Notes under the pieces: generated by a model | Told to the model about the DNA's origin: nothing | The model's input: only the letters and a program-made list of their open reading frames with translations | Databases searched by the model: none | Shown here: positions 9,363-17,890 of the stretch, piece by piece | How positions within the stretch are numbered: position 1 is the first letter of the stretch | How the letters are laid out: every line of letters begins with the position of its first letter | Made by a program: the position numbers and the translations under genes | NCBI RefSeq assembly: GCF_019021925.1 | Contig: NZ_CP058990.1 | Location: 3,126,001 to 3,190,000 of the forward strand | Length of the DNA: 64,000 nt | Direction: 5' to 3' | Origin: Cellulophaga sp. HaHaR_3_176 | Lineage (GTDB): Bacteria > Bacteroidota > Bacteroidia > Flavobacteriales > Flavobacteriaceae

Positions 9363-10361
9363 TTATTTGCTATTGTAAGCCCATTTTAAATAAATAGATC
9401 CCCAAGTAAATCCACCCCCAAAGGCAGCAAAAACTAAGTTATCTCCTTTTTTTAATTGGTTTTCGTAATCGTTTAATAATAACGGTAAAGTTGCTGATGT
9501 GGTATTACCATACTTATGTATGTTCATCATTACCTTATCATTATCTACACCCATTCTATTGGCTGTAGCATCAATAATTCTTTTATTAGCTTGGTGCGCT
9601 ACAAGCCAATCAACATCAGTATCTGTTAAATCATTTCTTTTCATGATTTCAGCTGCTGCTGATGCCATATTAGAAACCGCAAATTTAAATACAGTTCTAC
9701 CTTCTTGAAAAATAAAATGTTGTCTATTTTTTACAGTTTCTTCAGTTGCTGGCATTACCGAGCCACCTCCATTCATGCTTAAAAAAGATCTTCCAGAACC
9801 ATCAGAACGTAAATACTCATCTTGCAAGCCTAAACCTTCTTCATTAGGCTCAAAAAGTGCAGCCCCAGCTCCATCACCAAAAATAATACATGTAGTTCTA
9901 TCTGTATAATCAATAATAGACGACATTTTATCGGCTCCTATTAATAATACTTTTTTATATCTACCAGATTCTATATAACCTGCGGCAGTCGACATTCCGA
10001 ATAAAAAACTAGAACAGGCCGCTAATAAATCAAAAGCAAAAGCATTTGTTGCTCCTATTTCAGAGGCAACGTATGCAGCTGTAGATGCTACTAAAGTATC
10101 GGGTGTAGCAGTACCTACAAGAACTAAATCAATTTCTTTAGGATCAATCCCTCTTTTTTTAATTAAGTCTTCTGCTGCTTTAATAGCCATATAGGAAGTA
10201 CCTTCTCCCTCCTTTTTTAATATTCTTCTTTCTTTAATGCCTGTTCGTGTAGTTATCCATTCATCATTGGTATCTACTAACTCTTCCAACATTTTGTTGG
10301 TCATTATAAATTCCGGAACATAAGCCCCTACCGCCGTAATGGCCGCTGATAGTTTACTCAT
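9363..10361 (-). CDS. fabH: 3-oxoacyl-ACP synthase III
   Basis: 332 residues. It condenses acetyl-CoA (or a branched acyl-CoA, common in Bacteroidetes) with malonyl-ACP to start fatty-acid synthesis. The catalytic triad is visible: Cys116 in DLLAACSSF, His256 in VAHQANKRI and Asn286 in YGNTTSA. The C-terminal glycine-rich FAAFGGGFTWGS is also present. It begins the fabH-accB-accC unit, about 180 bp after rpmF. A terminator lies between rpmF and fabH, so fabH probably has its own promoter. Confidence 0.96.
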   Translation of the reverse strand: MSKLSAAITAVGAYVPEFIMTNKMLEELVDTNDEWITTRTGIKERRILKKEGEGTSYMAIKAAEDLIKKRGIDPKEIDLVLVGTATPDTLVASTAAYVASEIGATNAFAFDLLAACSSFLFGMSTAAGYIESGRYKKVLLIGADKMSSIIDYTDRTTCIIFGDGAGAALFEPNEEGLGLQDEYLRSDGSGRSFLSMNGGGSVMPATEETVKNRQHFIFQEGRTVFKFAVSNMASAAAEIMKRNDLTDTDVDWLVAHQANKRIIDATANRMGVDNDKVMMNIHKYGNTTSATLPLLLNDYENQLKKGDNLVFAAFGGGFTWGSIYLKWAYNSK

Positions 10362-10494
10362 TTAGAAACGATTTTTCGCTGAAAACTTTAAAAAAGCAAC
10401 AAATTTGGCGAAAATTAGTGATTTTTGACGACTTTTTGTAACTTTTTATCTAAAAGCTATCTTTTTTAACTCCTGATTTGTTGAAATAAAAAAA

Positions 10495-10518
10495 CTCCCA
10501 CTTAATTAAAAGTGAGAG
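10495..10518 (-). terminator. Rho-independent terminator after rpmF
   Basis: Stem CTCCCACTT / AAGTGAGAG with one mismatch and a 6-nt loop. In the minus direction it is followed by a run of seven T. It lies 26 bp beyond the rpmF stop codon. Confidence 0.75.
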
Positions 10519-10543
10519 CTTATATAATTGTACGAAAAGTTAC

Positions 10544-10741
10544 TTACGCAACTACTTCTTCAGTATTGTCTATTAAAACCTGACCTCTGTAGTATAATTT
10601 ACCTTCATGCCAGTGTGCTCTGTGGTACAAATGCATTTCTCCAGTTGTAGGGTCTTTTGCAAGAGTAGGTGCAACAGCCTTATAATGCGTTCTTCTTTTG
10701 TCTCTTCTAGTTCTGGAAATCTTCCTTTTTGGATGTGCCAT
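10544..10741 (-). CDS. rpmF: 50S ribosomal protein L32
   Basis: 65 residues. The N-terminus [20 protein letters not shown] is the L32 signature. The zinc-binding cysteines of the C+ form are absent, so this is a zinc-independent L32. It lies 8 bp after the YceD gene, the classic yceD-rpmF pairing, followed by a terminator. Confidence 0.96.
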   Translation of the reverse strand: MAHPKRKISRTRRDKRRTHYKAVAPTLAKDPTTGEMHLYHRAHWHEGKLYYRGQVLIDNTEEVVA

Positions 10742-10749
10742 TTTACAAC

Positions 10750-11286
10750 TTATTTATCCGTTAATAACTTTTTTAATGAATCCCATCTAGGATCCGTTTC
10801 TTTTTTTTTGTTTACTTTTTTCTCTTTCGGGTGTAACTCTTCAAGTTTTGAAATTGCTTCCGATTCTAAAGTGCCATCCAAAACTCCTGGATGTACTTTT
10901 TTCAACGGAACCGCCAAAACTATCATCTCGTATGCATATTGTGATACATCTACTTTAAACTCTCCGTGAGGAAGGATTAAAATTTCGTCATTGTCATCGT
11001 TATACTCTTCCCCAAATTTTACAACTAATTCTAAATTAGCAGTTACTGGTTGGTCGTATGCTTCACTTGTAACATCACAATTTACGTTTACGGTACCCGT
11101 TGCCGTCATTTCTAACTCCAACATCGTACTCGACCTATTTAACAGTACATGCAAATCAATTGCTGCACCACCAAACTCATTATACTCAAAAGATTCAAAG
11201 AACGTATTGTCTACTTTAAAATCAAATTCATGTTTTCCCTGCTTCAATCCAGAAAAAGGAATCATAAACTCTCTATGCTTCTTCAT
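10750..11286 (-). CDS. yceD: YceD/DUF177 family protein
   Basis: About 178 residues from the ATG at 11286. A GTG three codons upstream at 11295 is an alternative start. It has the DUF177 core: a beta-rich N-terminal part ([20 protein letters not shown]), the central [19 protein letters not shown] and the acidic [13 protein letters not shown]. YceD precedes rpmF in most bacteria and is linked to 23S rRNA/large-subunit maturation in E. coli and in plants. A good TAnnTTTG promoter lies about 45 bp upstream. Confidence 0.9.
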   Translation of the reverse strand: MKKHREFMIPFSGLKQGKHEFDFKVDNTFFESFEYNEFGGAAIDLHVLLNRSSTMLELEMTATGTVNVNCDVTSEAYDQPVTANLELVVKFGEEYNDDNDEILILPHGEFKVDVSQYAYEMIVLAVPLKKVHPGVLDGTLESEAISKLEELHPKEKKVNKKKETDPRWDSLKKLLTDK

Positions 11287-11331
11287 GTTTGACACTTAAA
11301 AATTAGTGCTCCTGCCACTCAAAGGCGGGTG

Positions 11332-11361
11332 CAAAGATACTATTATTTTACTAAAACCCAA
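11332..11361 (-). promoter_or_regulatory. Bacteroidetes-type promoter of yceD-rpmF
   Basis: Read on the minus strand: TTG (-33 element), 19-nt spacer, then TATCTTTG, a perfect match to the -7 consensus TAnnTTTG. Transcription would start near 11325. The leader can form a short GC-rich hairpin (CCTGCC / GGCGGG, about 11311-11330), which may be a ribosomal-protein-type leader structure. Confidence 0.65.
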
Positions 11362-11441
11362 CTTTTTACACTAAATTGTATTTTAGTTATTTTTTTTTAC
11401 ACTTTTTATTCACTTTAGATATAGCTATTACCTAAACTCAT

Positions 11442-12497
11442 TTATCTAAATTCTCTTTTCAATCTAGATTTTTTTAAAGGATTTGCTGTTAATTCCGCAA
11501 ACTCTTCTCTATTTCTAAATATATCAATCGCCGTAAAAACTGCTTCTTTAAAAGAACTATGGTCTGCTTTTCCCTTACCTGCAATTTCATATGCTGTTCC
11601 ATGATCAGGAGATGTTCTTACTTTATTTAAGCCTGCCGTATAATTAACCCCATTACCAAATGATAAGGTTTTAAAAGGTATTAACCCTTGGTCGTGGTAA
11701 GCTGCTAAAATTGCATCAAACTTTGAATAACCATCAGAACCAAAAAAACTATCTGCTGAATAAGGGCCATAAATTAAATGTCCTGCTTCAAAAAGTTCTT
11801 TTATTATTGGTTTTAAAACTTGATCATCTTCTTTTCCAATTACTCCATTATCTCCACTATGCGGGTTTATGCCTAAAAGTGCAATTTTTGGCTTTCTAAT
11901 TCCAAAATCTACTTTCAAAGAGTTTTCAATAACGCTTACTTTATTTTTTACAAGCTCGGCTGTAATAGCCCCTGCAACATCTTTTACTGCTATATGATCT
12001 GTTAACAAGCCCACTTTTAATGAATCTGTTACCATAAACATTAAGCTATCCCCTTCTAACTCTTGTGCTAAAAAATCAGTATGTCCTGGAAAATTAAAAT
12101 CTTCTGACTGAATATTGTTTTTATTAATTGGTGCTGTAACCAAAACATCTATATCTCCGTCTTTTAAAGCTTTTACTGATGCTCTTAATGATTTTAATGC
12201 AAAATCACCTGCTTCTTTAGTTGCTTCTCCAAAATTTATCTTCGGAATTTCTTTCCAAACATTAACTACATTTATTTTACCATCCAAAGCTCTTGATGCC
12301 TCTTGAATACCATTATAATTAATATCTAAACCTAATTCTGTTTTTTGATAAGAGATTGTTTTATTTGATGCGAAAAAAACTGGAGTACAAAAATCTAACA
12401 TCCTAGAATCTTCAAAAGTCTTAAGGGCTACCTCGCAACCAATCCCATTTAAATCGCCAATAGAAATACCTAATTTTATTTTTTTTCTTTCTTCCAT
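11442..12497 (-). CDS. pdxA: 4-hydroxythreonine-4-phosphate dehydrogenase
   Basis: 351 residues. An NAD-dependent dehydrogenase of de novo pyridoxal-phosphate synthesis. Family marks are GISIGDLNGIGCEV at the N-terminus, the metal-binding FPGHTDFLA and AAYHDQGLIPFK, and TSPDHGTAYEIAGKG near the C-terminus. It is divergent from ribE with a 59-bp gap. On the minus strand this gap holds TAGTTTTG (12531-12538), a possible -7 element for pdxA. Confidence 0.95.
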   Translation of the reverse strand: MEERKKIKLGISIGDLNGIGCEVALKTFEDSRMLDFCTPVFFASNKTISYQKTELGLDINYNGIQEASRALDGKINVVNVWKEIPKINFGEATKEAGDFALKSLRASVKALKDGDIDVLVTAPINKNNIQSEDFNFPGHTDFLAQELEGDSLMFMVTDSLKVGLLTDHIAVKDVAGAITAELVKNKVSVIENSLKVDFGIRKPKIALLGINPHSGDNGVIGKEDDQVLKPIIKELFEAGHLIYGPYSADSFFGSDGYSKFDAILAAYHDQGLIPFKTLSFGNGVNYTAGLNKVRTSPDHGTAYEIAGKGKADHSSFKEAVFTAIDIFRNREEFAELTANPLKKSRLKREFR

Positions 12498-12556
12498 ATT
12501 ATATTATGGCTTTATAGTAATTTTACACTGCAAAACTACTTAATTAAAACGACAAC

Positions 12557-13147
12557 ATGTTTACAGGAATTATCGAAACTTTAGGAGAAGTAAAAGAATT
12601 AAGAAAAGAAGACTCTAATCTTCATATTACTGTAAAATCTTCAATTACTCAAGAGTTAAAAATTGACCAAAGTGTTGCTCATAATGGAGTTTGCCTAACT
12701 GTTGTAGCTTTAGATGCTGAAAATTACACAGTAACGGCAATTGACGAAACACTGCAAAAAACAAATTTAGAACATTTAACGGTTGGTGAATTTGTGAATT
12801 TGGAACGCGCAATGATTTTAGGTTCTAGATTAGATGGGCATATTGTTCAAGGCCATGTAGACCAAATAGGTACTTGTACATCTGTTGAAGAAAAAGATGG
12901 CAGCTGGGTGTTTTCATTTCAATATGATGCTGGTTTGAACAACCCAACTATAGAAAAAGGATCAATAACTATTGATGGTACAAGCTTAACCGTTGTAAAC
13001 TCTGGCACAAACACTTTTAGTGTTGCTATTATACCGTATACTTACGAACATACCCGTTTTAACACTTATAAAAAAGGAACTATAGTTAACCTTGAATTTG
13101 ATGTGATTGGCAAATATGTTTCTAAATTAATGAAAAACAGAGACTAA
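12557..13147 (+). CDS. ribE: Riboflavin synthase, alpha chain
   Basis: 196 residues. It converts two molecules of 6,7-dimethyl-8-ribityllumazine to riboflavin. The N-terminal MFTGIIETLGEV and the two lumazine-binding repeats (about 1-97, with NGVCLTV, and 98-196, with GSRLDGHIVQGHVDQIG and IDGTSLTV) are diagnostic. It converges with a small DUF2007 gene 2 bp away. Confidence 0.96.
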   Translation: MFTGIIETLGEVKELRKEDSNLHITVKSSITQELKIDQSVAHNGVCLTVVALDAENYTVTAIDETLQKTNLEHLTVGEFVNLERAMILGSRLDGHIVQGHVDQIGTCTSVEEKDGSWVFSFQYDAGLNNPTIEKGSITIDGTSLTVVNSGTNTFSVAIIPYTYEHTRFNTYKKGTIVNLEFDVIGKYVSKLMKNRD

Positions 13148-13149
13148 TT

Positions 13150-13389
13150 TTAATCTCCTTTTTGGGAATTAAAATTTGAAACTATGTTTTTTGCCTTTTC
13201 AATATCAAATTCTCTTACTGATAATGAAATTGTAGAATCTGTGCCCCCTGAAAAACCAGCAATGACACCCGACCTTTGCTCATTTTTTTCGATTACTCCT
13301 ATTTTTGCGTCTTCTAAAAGACCTTTTAATAAAATTACAGAAACCTGATTGCCGCTATAAATTTTTGTATATGTATTTGAATTTTCCAT
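13150..13389 (-). CDS. DUF2007 family small protein
   Basis: 79 residues. The pattern KIYSGNQVSVILLKGLLEDAKI followed by a Ser/Gly-rich turn and LSVREFDIEKAKNIVSNF is that of DUF2007, a small ferredoxin-like alpha/beta domain sometimes called a putative signal-transducing protein. Function unknown. It converges with ribE and leaves only 2 bp between stop codons. Confidence 0.7.
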   Translation of the reverse strand: MENSNTYTKIYSGNQVSVILLKGLLEDAKIGVIEKNEQRSGVIAGFSGGTDSTISLSVREFDIEKAKNIVSNFNSQKGD

Positions 13390-13554
13390 AATGCTCGTTT
13401 TTATTAAAGTTAGATAAAATAAATCAGCTACCTCTTTTTTAATTAAACTTTAATAAAAATTTATATTTTTAATAATATCTATTAATCAGATAAAACAAAG
13501 ACTATTATATTCAGTAGCCATATGACGACTTTATAAAAGATGAATAATTTCTAA

Positions 13555-13562
13555 TACTTTTG
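13555..13562 (+). promoter_or_regulatory. -7 element upstream of the TauE/SafE gene
   Basis: TACTTTTG fits TAnnTTTG exactly and lies 25 bp before the TTG start codon at 13587. No good -33 TTTG is visible at the usual spacing, so this is a moderate call. Confidence 0.45.
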
Positions 13563-13586
13563 TAACTCACCAATCAAACTTAACTT

Positions 13587-14342
13587 TTGCAACTATTTAT
13601 TGTTTCTGATTTTTCTACCGCATCATGGGTGTTGGCTTTTTTAGCTTCAATTGTCATTGGTATCTCTAAAGCAGGTATTAAAGGAATTGCAATCATAACG
13701 GTTACGCTAATGGCTCTTGCCTTTGGGGCAAAAGAGTCTACTGGCTTCATGGTTCCTCTATTAATTGTAGGAGATATTTTTGCGGTTATCTACTACAATC
13801 GCCATACACAGTGGAAATATATTATTCGTTTTTTACCTTGGATGATTTTGGGGGTTCTTATTGGTGTTTTTATAGGTAAAGATTTAGATGAAAATACTTT
13901 TAGATACGGAATGACCATTATTATTATAAGTAGCGTTATAATGATGTACTGGTGGGATAAGAAAAAAAGTAAATCTGTACCTACACATTGGGCTTTTGCA
14001 GGTTCCATAGGTATTATGGCCGGTATTACTACTATGATCGGGAATTTAGCTGGTGCCTTTTCTAATATCTTTTTTTTAGCGATGCGATTACCAAAAAATG
14101 AATTTATTGGTACTGCTGCATGGTTATTTTTTATTGTAAATGTGTTTAAATTACCTTTTCACATTTTTGTCTGGAAAACTATTACTATTGATACTTTATT
14201 AGTTGATGCAAAACTAAGCTCGGGTATTATTTTAGGAGCTTTTATAGGAGTGCGATTAGTGAAGATTATTAAGGATGATTTTTATAGAAAAATGATTCTT
14301 ATTTTAACTGCGATAGGAGCTATTCTAATACTTTTTAGATAA
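13587..14342 (+). CDS. TauE/SafE (TSUP) family membrane transporter
   Basis: 251 residues with about eight membrane helices. The start is TTG at 13587: no ATG occurs in frame before residue 42, and the first helix would be lost with any later start. TSUP marks are IVIGISKAGIKG in helix 1 and the second-half repeat IGNLAGAFSNIFFLAM followed by the TAAW helix. The family exports or imports sulfite, sulfoacetate and other organosulfur anions. The substrate is unknown here, with no sulfur gene nearby. It ends in a hairpin terminator. Confidence 0.85.
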   Translation: MQLFIVSDFSTASWVLAFLASIVIGISKAGIKGIAIITVTLMALAFGAKESTGFMVPLLIVGDIFAVIYYNRHTQWKYIIRFLPWMILGVLIGVFIGKDLDENTFRYGMTIIIISSVIMMYWWDKKKSKSVPTHWAFAGSIGIMAGITTMIGNLAGAFSNIFFLAMRLPKNEFIGTAAWLFFIVNVFKLPFHIFVWKTITIDTLLVDAKLSSGIILGAFIGVRLVKIIKDDFYRKMILILTAIGAILILFR

Positions 14343-14345
14343 AAA

Positions 14346-14380
14346 AAAGGGCATTTGAAATTGCTTTCAAAATACCCTTT
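14346..14380. terminator. Hairpin terminator
   Basis: AAAGGGCATTTGAAA, a 4-nt loop and TTTCAAAATACCCTTT form a stem of about 15 bp with one bulge and one mismatch, directly after the stop codon of the TauE/SafE gene. A/T runs on both sides would let it work in both directions, also for the small ORFs that come from the right. Confidence 0.7.
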
Positions 14381-14443
14381 GGGGGAACATAACAAACACT
14401 TTACTATTCAACCATTGTATTAGGTTTGTTATTCTCGGCACTT

Positions 14444-14602
14444 TTATAACATGGTTAGTGTTTGTGCTTCTCTATCTAATTTATCAACTACTACTTTACT
14501 CTCTTTTTCTTGAATTTCATCACTATTTAATATTGGCGCCGCAACGATCCAAACCGTTATACATAGAGTACCCATTATTAAAGACGTAATTAACTGCTTC
14601 AT
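14444..14602 (-). CDS. Small ORF (52 aa), putative exported or membrane peptide
   Basis: Read directly from the sequence: ATG at 14602, stop TAA at 14444-14446. The N-terminal 22 residues (MKQLITSLIMGTLCITVWIV and two Ala) form a single hydrophobic helix that could be a signal peptide or membrane anchor. The remainder is charged (NSDEIQEKESKVVVDKLDRE). Its start codon overlaps the stop codon of the small ORF upstream in an ATGA arrangement, a sign of translational coupling and so of a real gene. No family recognised. It ends about 65 bp before the hairpin terminator at 14346-14380. Confidence 0.5.
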   Translation of the reverse strand: MKQLITSLIMGTLCITVWIVAAPILNSDEIQEKESKVVVDKLDREAQTLTML

Positions 14603-14748
14603 TTCTTATCTTGATTTTCTTTCAATTTATTAATTAAATTATTTACTTTTTTTTTCAATGAAAATAAACTTAATACCAAATACAATGAAAATAAAAAGCA
14701 AAATGTACTAAGTACAAAGAAAAAATTTACCCAAAAAGATATTGTCAT
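14599..14748 (-). CDS. Small ORF (49 aa), putative membrane peptide
   Basis: ATG at 14748, stop TGA at 14599-14601. About residues 5-31 form one long, Phe/Leu-rich membrane helix (WVNFFFVLSTFCFLF, SLYLVLSLFSL). It is followed by a Lys/Asn-rich cytoplasmic tail ending KLKENQDKK. The stop overlaps the start of the next small ORF (ATGA). Size and layout recall small subunits or assembly peptides of membrane complexes, but no partner gene is near. The 259 bp to the right (14749-15007) hold no gene and only AT-rich sequence. Confidence 0.5.
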   Translation of the reverse strand: MTISFWVNFFFVLSTFCFLFSLYLVLSLFSLKKKVNNLINKLKENQDKK

Positions 14749-15007
14749 AACGTTGCTTATAAAACATGTTATTTCTTGATATTATATCCTCTAATTCATT
14801 AATAACAATGTAAATGTACTTTGCTGTTTATTATTTGAAGAATGATAATATACTTTTTTTAAATCTTCGATTAAAAGCGTATTAAATGCGATGAAATACT
14901 TATTTGTAGTATTTTTCTTTCATTTTTTATAAAAATAAAATTGTTCGAAATTCGAAAAAGGGACGTATAGATTTAAAAAGAGTGTGGAAAATATTAATTA
15001 AAAGATG

Positions 15008-16546
15008 TTATTTTTTTAAATATTTACCAATAGTAGCCATAAGCTCATCATGCTCAAAAGGCTTTGATAGAACAGCATTCATACCCGCCTTTTTATAGGC
15101 CTTAAAATTATCTTCGTATGAATACGCAGTAAGTCCTATAATAGGAATTTTTTTGATATTTTTAAAAGGAAAATCCCTAATCAACCTTGTTACTTGATCT
15201 CCTGACACACTTGGCAAATTGACATCCATAAGTATAATATCATACTCTTCATTAACCAATTGCCCCATAACCTGAGATCCATCATTAATAAGGTCAATAT
15301 AGAAATAATTAGTACTTAGTAAAAACTTGAAAAGAACAGTTTGCACATTAATATCATCTTCTACCAAAAGTAAACGATACTTTTCACCTTCTTTTAAATT
15401 TATTTTGTTCTTTACACTTCCTTTTTTGACAATTACTGGTTTATTCTTAGAAAGAATTGGCTGCTTTAAAACAATATCAAAATAAAAGGTTGACCCCTTA
15501 TCTACTTCTGAAATTACCCTAATTTCACTACCCATTAAATTTAGCAAACCCTTTACTATTGAAAGTCCTAAACCTGAACCCTTACGGCTTGTTTGGTTCT
15601 GGTAAATATTTAACTGAGAGAAACTCTCAAAAATACTATCAATATTATCTTCAGATATACCTATACCTGTATCAATAACCTCAAACCTTAAACTTATCTT
15701 ATTTGCCCTAATCTGATTAAACTGTACATCTAAATGTACTTTACCTTTTTCAGTATATTTAAAGGCATTATCCAATAAGTTCGTAAGTGTTTGATAAAGC
15801 CTAAGCCGATCACCCTCTACAAATTCTGGAATTTTTTTATCTACTTTTAAAGTAAAAGCTACCCCAGATTCTTTTGCCTTAGTCTTATAGGTAAATTCAA
15901 TTAATTGAGTTAATTGCTTTAAACTGAACAAACCATCTCTGAGCTTTAATTGCCCTGAAGAAATCATACTAATACTTAAAATATCATCTAATAATAATTT
16001 TAAGTTGGAATTGGAATCTTGTAAAAAAGAAAGCATATTCTCTTGATGAGAAGTCATTTCTGTATCAGAAAGCAATTTGGTGATTGAAATAATACTAGTA
16101 AGCGGATTTCTTAACTCATGACTAAAGTTTCGAATAAAAATATCTTTAAATCTCTCTCTCTCTTTTAGTTCTGCGTTCTTAATTGCTATAAGTTCCCCAT
16201 TTATAATTGACTCATTTCGAGATTGCGCTATCAACTGATACTCAGTGTAATGCGATGTGTAATCTGAAACTACAACTAAAAAACCTTCTTTTTTTCGAGC
16301 AAATTTAATATCAGTAATATATTCTTTATCATTAAAATTTAAATGCACACAATTGAATATAACATCATTATCCAATGCATCCTTTAATGAAGAAAAGCTT
16401 TCGAAAAAAGGGTGAATACTTACTAAATAATCTTTAGGTTGAACATGAAATATCGCTTGATCAGAATCAAGAATAACCCCATCAAAATCAGTTAAAATAA
16501 ACTGAATGTTTTTTACCGTATGCTCTTCTTGATACTTTTTAAGCAT
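15008..16546 (-). CDS. Hybrid sensor histidine kinase/response regulator
   Basis: 512 residues, no membrane helix, so a soluble sensor. Residues 1-110 look like a PAS-type sensory domain (NIQFILTDFDGVILDSDQ). The HisKA domain has His143 in NFSHELRNPLTS as phosphoacceptor. The HATPase domain shows NLLDNAFKYT, DTGIGI and KGSGLGLSIVKGL. A C-terminal receiver domain (about 391-512) has Asp441 in LMDVNLP as phosphorylation site and Lys in LSKPF. It is the last gene of an operon with a Ras-like GTPase (1 bp apart), a roadblock/longin-like protein and a coiled-coil protein. No output domain follows the receiver, so output is probably protein-protein. Confidence 0.88.
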   Translation of the reverse strand: MLKKYQEEHTVKNIQFILTDFDGVILDSDQAIFHVQPKDYLVSIHPFFESFSSLKDALDNDVIFNCVHLNFNDKEYITDIKFARKKEGFLVVVSDYTSHYTEYQLIAQSRNESIINGELIAIKNAELKERERFKDIFIRNFSHELRNPLTSIISITKLLSDTEMTSHQENMLSFLQDSNSNLKLLLDDILSISMISSGQLKLRDGLFSLKQLTQLIEFTYKTKAKESGVAFTLKVDKKIPEFVEGDRLRLYQTLTNLLDNAFKYTEKGKVHLDVQFNQIRANKISLRFEVIDTGIGISEDNIDSIFESFSQLNIYQNQTSRKGSGLGLSIVKGLLNLMGSEIRVISEVDKGSTFYFDIVLKQPILSKNKPVIVKKGSVKNKINLKEGEKYRLLLVEDDINVQTVLFKFLLSTNYFYIDLINDGSQVMGQLVNEEYDIILMDVNLPSVSGDQVTRLIRDFPFKNIKKIPIIGLTAYSYEDNFKAYKKAGMNAVLSKPFEHDELMATIGKYLKK

Positions 16547-16547
16547 A

Positions 16548-17036
16548 TTATTTTATAAGCTTAGCTAATTCTAAAAACATATCGTTAACAGCATCACCTG
16601 TTTTTGCACTTGTTAAAAAACTAGTAGTTAAATTATTGTTTTTTAATAGTATTTCTAATTCAGATTTTACAACTAAATCAGCCTTGTTACCAACAACCAT
16701 TAAAGGTAATGATGGCATTTTAGATTTCACAATTTCTAAATCTGCATGTAACGATTGAAATGTTGATGGTCGAGTTACATCAAAAACAAAAACAACACCA
16801 TGAGTACCTAACAAATAAGCATCACGAATCGTCTTTAAGTCGTCTGTACCTTCTAAATCCCAAAGTATAAGTGATATTTCATCATTTACCGCTATTTCTA
16901 CAACTTTTTTCGTGATATGTACCCCTATTGAAACCTTGTAATTATCAGAAAAACTATCCTCAACAAACCTTCTAATCAGAGAGGTTTTACCAACTCCAAA
17001 ATGACCTAATACTACTATTTTTTTAGATACTTGCAT
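16548..17036 (-). CDS. Rab/Ras-like small GTPase
   Basis: 162 residues, a bare G domain. G1/P-loop GHFGVGKTS (11-19). Switch I DNYKVSIGVHITKK, with Ser36 where Rab proteins have Thr. G3 is WDLEG (59-63), followed by Thr64 where eukaryotic Ras/Rab have the catalytic Gln. G4 NKAD (117-120) and G5 SAK (143-145). There is no C-terminal prenylation Cys. It overlaps the upstream roadblock/longin-like gene by 14 bp and abuts the histidine kinase. Bacterial small GTPases of this type (MglA and the Rup families) usually act with roadblock-domain partners, which fits the context. The missing Gln suggests slow intrinsic hydrolysis and a need for a GAP. Confidence 0.88.
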   Translation of the reverse strand: MQVSKKIVVLGHFGVGKTSLIRRFVEDSFSDNYKVSIGVHITKKVVEIAVNDEISLILWDLEGTDDLKTIRDAYLLGTHGVVFVFDVTRPSTFQSLHADLEIVKSKMPSLPLMVVGNKADLVVKSELEILLKNNNLTTSFLTSAKTGDAVNDMFLELAKLIK

Positions 17037-17868
17037 TTCTAAATTTTAAGACCAATTCTTTTTCTAAAGAAATTCTATCTACTCCTTTTTTATTTTCTGA
17101 ACCTTCTAATGCAAAAATAGCATCTAAATTTTTACCACTAAAATCATTGTAAAAATCGAAAATTAAATCTTGTACTTTATTCTTTGAGCTTAAAGAATAA
17201 TTACCCGAAATAACCACAGCTACATAGTAAGAAACAAAACTTTGAAGGTGAATATTATACAACTCATACTCTATGAGTTCTAAATTTTGATTTTTTTGAC
17301 CAAATGCATCCTCAACAAAACCCTTAATGGCTGTGAGCATACCCGATATCATATCTTCATCTATAGTTTTAGTTTTCGAAAAACTTGCAGCAAGTATTCC
17401 CGAACCTCTTTCTATTAATAAAACTTGCTCAATAGATGCCATTGAGAGCTCACTTAAAATTAACTCCTCTTCTTTTACACCTCCAAACCAAGATCTAAAT
17501 TTTATTTTCCACCGTTGTGCTGATATTTTTTTATTTATTCGCTCCGAGAGCATTTTCATCTCTTGAGAAATATATTTCTTTATCATTTTACCCAAAATTG
17601 GATAAAGTGCATCAACTATTTCTTCTTTATTTTTTCGAATTTCTTCTTTTAAAGTCGCAGTAATGGTAGGCCCCAATGATTTAGGGATTTCAGCAACAAA
17701 GTCGTCTAACTGTTTTGAAATTATAGGGTTTACTTTTTCCGAAAGCTGTTCTCTTTCGTTAACAGTTTTCTCTATAATTTCTATTCGTTTCGCAATTTTC
17801 TCTGCAAATTCCCGGTCATCAGTGAACAAAATGTCTTTTAAAAGCTCTACTTTGTCTCTTTCAACCAT
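17023..17868 (-). CDS. Coiled-coil protein with C-terminal roadblock/longin-like domain
   Basis: 281 residues. Residues 1-135 are helical and charged (KIAKRIEIIEKTVNEREQLS, then EEIRKNKEEIVDALYPILGK). After an R/W-rich joint (RWKIKFRSWFGG), residues about 140-245 have the strand/helix pattern of a roadblock/LC7 or longin domain: VLLIERGSGILAASFS, then a helix ISGMLTAIKGFVEDAFG, then strands with IHLQSFVSYYVAVVISG. Such domains bind small GTPases as GAPs or scaffolds (as MglB does with MglA). The direct 14-bp overlap with the GTPase gene supports that. Domain assignment is by pattern only and needs a structure-based check. Confidence 0.62.
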   Translation of the reverse strand: MVERDKVELLKDILFTDDREFAEKIAKRIEIIEKTVNEREQLSEKVNPIISKQLDDFVAEIPKSLGPTITATLKEEIRKNKEEIVDALYPILGKMIKKYISQEMKMLSERINKKISAQRWKIKFRSWFGGVKEEELILSELSMASIEQVLLIERGSGILAASFSKTKTIDEDMISGMLTAIKGFVEDAFGQKNQNLELIEYELYNIHLQSFVSYYVAVVISGNYSLSSKNKVQDLIFDFYNDFSGKNLDAIFALEGSENKKGVDRISLEKELVLKFRNASI

Positions 17869-17890
17869 GGCTAATCGGATTTAGAAAAAA

